NCBI GenBank assembly: GCA_023229465.1
Contig: JALNZE010000008.1
Coordinates: 1 to 64,000, forward strand
DNA: 64,000 nucleotides
DNA from: Chitinophagaceae bacterium
GTDB taxonomy: Bacteria > Bacteroidota > Bacteroidia > Chitinophagales > Chitinophagaceae
Reading direction: 5' to 3'
Below, in pieces: positions 62,344 through 64,000 of the stretch. The translations under genes were made by a program, and so were the position numbers. Position 1 is the first letter of the stretch, and each line of letters starts with the position of its first letter. The notes beneath the pieces are model-generated. The model was not told the origin of the DNA, made no database searches, and worked only from the letters and a program-made list of their open reading frames with translations.

Positions 62344-63843
62344 ATGCACAAAAAGCTTCAACTATTCCTCCTACTCATCATACCCTTCTGCGGCATCTCG
62401 CAAAGCATCGTTATTGGCACCTTAGAAGATGAAACGTTACGCAATAAACAGTTATTAGGCGAGTACGATTCTTCAGTTTCCTTCGCTGTAAGGCCATTGA
62501 TCACCCCTAGGAAAATAAATTGGAAGCACCCGATAACTCAAATACTTCCGGTTACCCTCATCCAACAATACAATACCCATCACCCCTACGGCTGGAACGA
62601 TGGCGCCATGATAGCGTCAAAAGGCTACCAGGCCATGGTAAGCGCCGGTGTATATGCGGCTTACGGCGCATTAGAGGTTCAGTTGATGCCCGAAGTAGTG
62701 TATGCAACCAACCCCTCTTATGCATCCAATGCGGCCTACGGCAGTAATATGGGAGGGGCGTATCAAAAAATATTTGCGGGACAATCAAGTATTAAACTTT
62801 CTGCTGGCCCTATTTCAGTGGGGGTATCATCGGGGAATCTATGGTGGGGGCCCGGACAAAGGAGCTCTTTATTAATGACCAATAATGCCCCGGGCATGGC
62901 GCATGTTTTTTTAGCCACCCGTAAACCCTTACACACCCCCATCGGTAGCTTTGAATGGCAACTAATTGGTGCAAGACTTACTTCTAATGCAGAACGCAAT
63001 TACGAAAACTATAACCTTACCAATGCGGTAACAAATAATAACGACCGATACCTGAATGCCTATACCCTTACCTATCAACCAAAATGGGTGCCTGGTTTAT
63101 TCATCGGCATAACCAGGGGCATACAATCCTACCAATCATCCATTACCAATGCTTCCGGCTCTTTTACCAGTAAGTATTTGCCCGTGCTGTTTAAGCCCGT
63201 TGATAAAAATAATGCGCAGGGAGATGATACGCTGGGTACCGATCAGTTAGCTTCTATTTTTCTGCGTTGGGTATTGCCTAAGGCCCATGCTGAATTTTAT
63301 GTGGAGTTTGGCAAGAACGATTACTCGCAAGAATTAAGAGCCTATCTAGGCGCACCTACGCATTCTGCAGCGCATGTAGTTGGGTTTAAAAAAATTATCC
63401 CCCTGCAACAAGATGCCTACCTGAATGTTGGATTCGAAATGATTCGGCTCACCCAATCGCCGGATTATTTATTGCGGAATGCGGGTAACTGGTATGTGCA
63501 TGGACAGATTGCGCAAGGTTATACAAATGAAAACCAAATACTAGGCGCCGGTGCCGGATTGGGTTGTAATGTGCAATCGCTGCAAGCCACATGGATAAAG
63601 GGTTTTAAGCAACTGGGGGTATTGTTTGAAAGAGTAGAAAGAGATCCACAATACCATGCTGCTAAGTGGACAGATATCAGTATCGGCATTATGCCTCAAA
63701 TGAAATACAGAAATATTATTTTCGCTGGTATTTTTCAATTCATTAATAGTAGTAACTATGCATGGGAGCAGGGGGTTAGTAGGTTTAATATGCATAGCAA
63801 AATCGGCATAAGCTATTTCTTTGAAAACAAACACCCTCTGTGA
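62344..63843 (+). CDS. Capsule assembly protein, Wzi family (2)
   Basis: 499 aa with a signal peptide (MHKKLQLFLLLIIPFCGISQS) and a beta-strand-rich body ending in YFFENKHPL. The Wzi-like patch is SVGVSSGNLWWGPGQRSSLLMTNNAPG (about 158-184), comparable to FGQDHLLWGYG of the first Wzi-like protein. It probably forms an outer-membrane barrel involved in surface retention of the glycan. Weak similarity makes the family call less certain than for the first. It is the last gene of the window. Confidence 0.75.
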   Translation: MHKKLQLFLLLIIPFCGISQSIVIGTLEDETLRNKQLLGEYDSSVSFAVRPLITPRKINWKHPITQILPVTLIQQYNTHHPYGWNDGAMIASKGYQAMVSAGVYAAYGALEVQLMPEVVYATNPSYASNAAYGSNMGGAYQKIFAGQSSIKLSAGPISVGVSSGNLWWGPGQRSSLLMTNNAPGMAHVFLATRKPLHTPIGSFEWQLIGARLTSNAERNYENYNLTNAVTNNNDRYLNAYTLTYQPKWVPGLFIGITRGIQSYQSSITNASGSFTSKYLPVLFKPVDKNNAQGDDTLGTDQLASIFLRWVLPKAHAEFYVEFGKNDYSQELRAYLGAPTHSAAHVVGFKKIIPLQQDAYLNVGFEMIRLTQSPDYLLRNAGNWYVHGQIAQGYTNENQILGAGAGLGCNVQSLQATWIKGFKQLGVLFERVERDPQYHAAKWTDISIGIMPQMKYRNIIFAGIFQFINSSNYAWEQGVSRFNMHSKIGISYFFENKHPL

Positions 63844-63845
63844 AG

Positions 63846-63932
63846 CTCTGTGCCCTCTGTACCTCTGTGTTGAAAAAAGCCACCCTCAAGGAAAGCAAGT
63901 TTTCAACACAGAGGGCACGGAGGACCACAGAG
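63846..63932 (+). terminator. Family C hairpin after the second Wzi-like gene
   Basis: The left arm (from CTCTGTGCCCTCTGT at 63846) and right arm (ending GGACCACAGAG at 63932) form an imperfect long stem, with perfect pairing of ACCTCTGTGTTGAAAA-type sequence near the loop (TGTTGAAAA and TTTTCAACA). It begins 3 bp past the stop codon and may end the polysaccharide transcript. Sequence from 63933 to the window end holds nothing recognised. Confidence 0.55.
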
Positions 63933-64000
63933 TAGGATAATAAAGAATTAAATATTACAGATGTTGTGTAGACTTGGATGGATACTTTTTTTTGTAGGCC

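Overview
The window looks like a chromosomal segment of a member of the phylum Bacteroidota, most likely family Chitinophagaceae. The evidence is a dcw cluster without murF or ddl, an FtsL-like gene between rsmH and ftsI, atpD-atpC split from the rest of the ATP synthase genes, a SusC/SusD pair, DUF4292 and EnvC next to dut, promoter-like TAnnTTTG boxes, and almost no Shine-Dalgarno sequences. Species-level placement is not possible from the sequence alone.

Layout. 123-16361 (minus strand): a complete division and cell-wall operon, mraZ-rsmH-ftsL-ftsI-murE-mraY-murD-ftsW-murG-murC-ftsQ-ftsA-ftsZ, preceded by a phased repeat that looks like an MraZ operator. 16362-16809: operator, a short remnant resembling a group II intron 3' end, and a strong terminator. 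16810-22695 (minus): a secreted protein plus SusC and SusD. 23081-29595: queA, an orphan histidine kinase, an AlgH/YqgE protein, two unknown membrane/lipoprotein genes, and atpC-atpD. 29857-37570: an AI-2E-family permease, then glpF, glpD, glpK, envC, a DUF4292 lipoprotein and dut on the minus strand. 37680-63843: a surface-polysaccharide locus with a lipoprotein, Wzx flippase, several glycosyltransferases, a Wzy-like polymerase, an acyltransferase, a priming sugar-phosphate transferase, Wza-like export protein, Wzz-like chain-length protein and two Wzi-like outer-membrane proteins.

The polysaccharide locus is split by about 7 kb (42957-50073) dominated by repeats. It carries a GIY-YIG nuclease gene, two DUF4143 AAA ATPase genes and a methyltransferase. 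Two unrelated repeat families dominate. Family A is a MITE-like element of about 130 bp with 31-bp terminal inverted repeats, and part of it has expanded into tandem 99-bp arrays that are open on both strands. Family B is an element of about 265-295 bp whose two arms are each built from two palindromes, with pairing-preserving substitutions between copies. A third family gives a 65-bp tandem repeat and hairpins at gene ends near the end of the locus. These repeats are the least ordinary content of the window.

How the genes fit together: the dcw operon makes and places septal peptidoglycan (meso-diaminopimelate type, from the MurE motif), EnvC would activate septal hydrolases, and the glp genes import and oxidise glycerol. 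The 3' locus would assemble a lipid-linked glycan (priming transferase, glycosyltransferases), flip it (Wzx), polymerise it (Wzy, Wzz) and export and anchor it (Wza, Wzi). No complete rRNA, tRNA, CRISPR array, prophage or transposase gene was seen.
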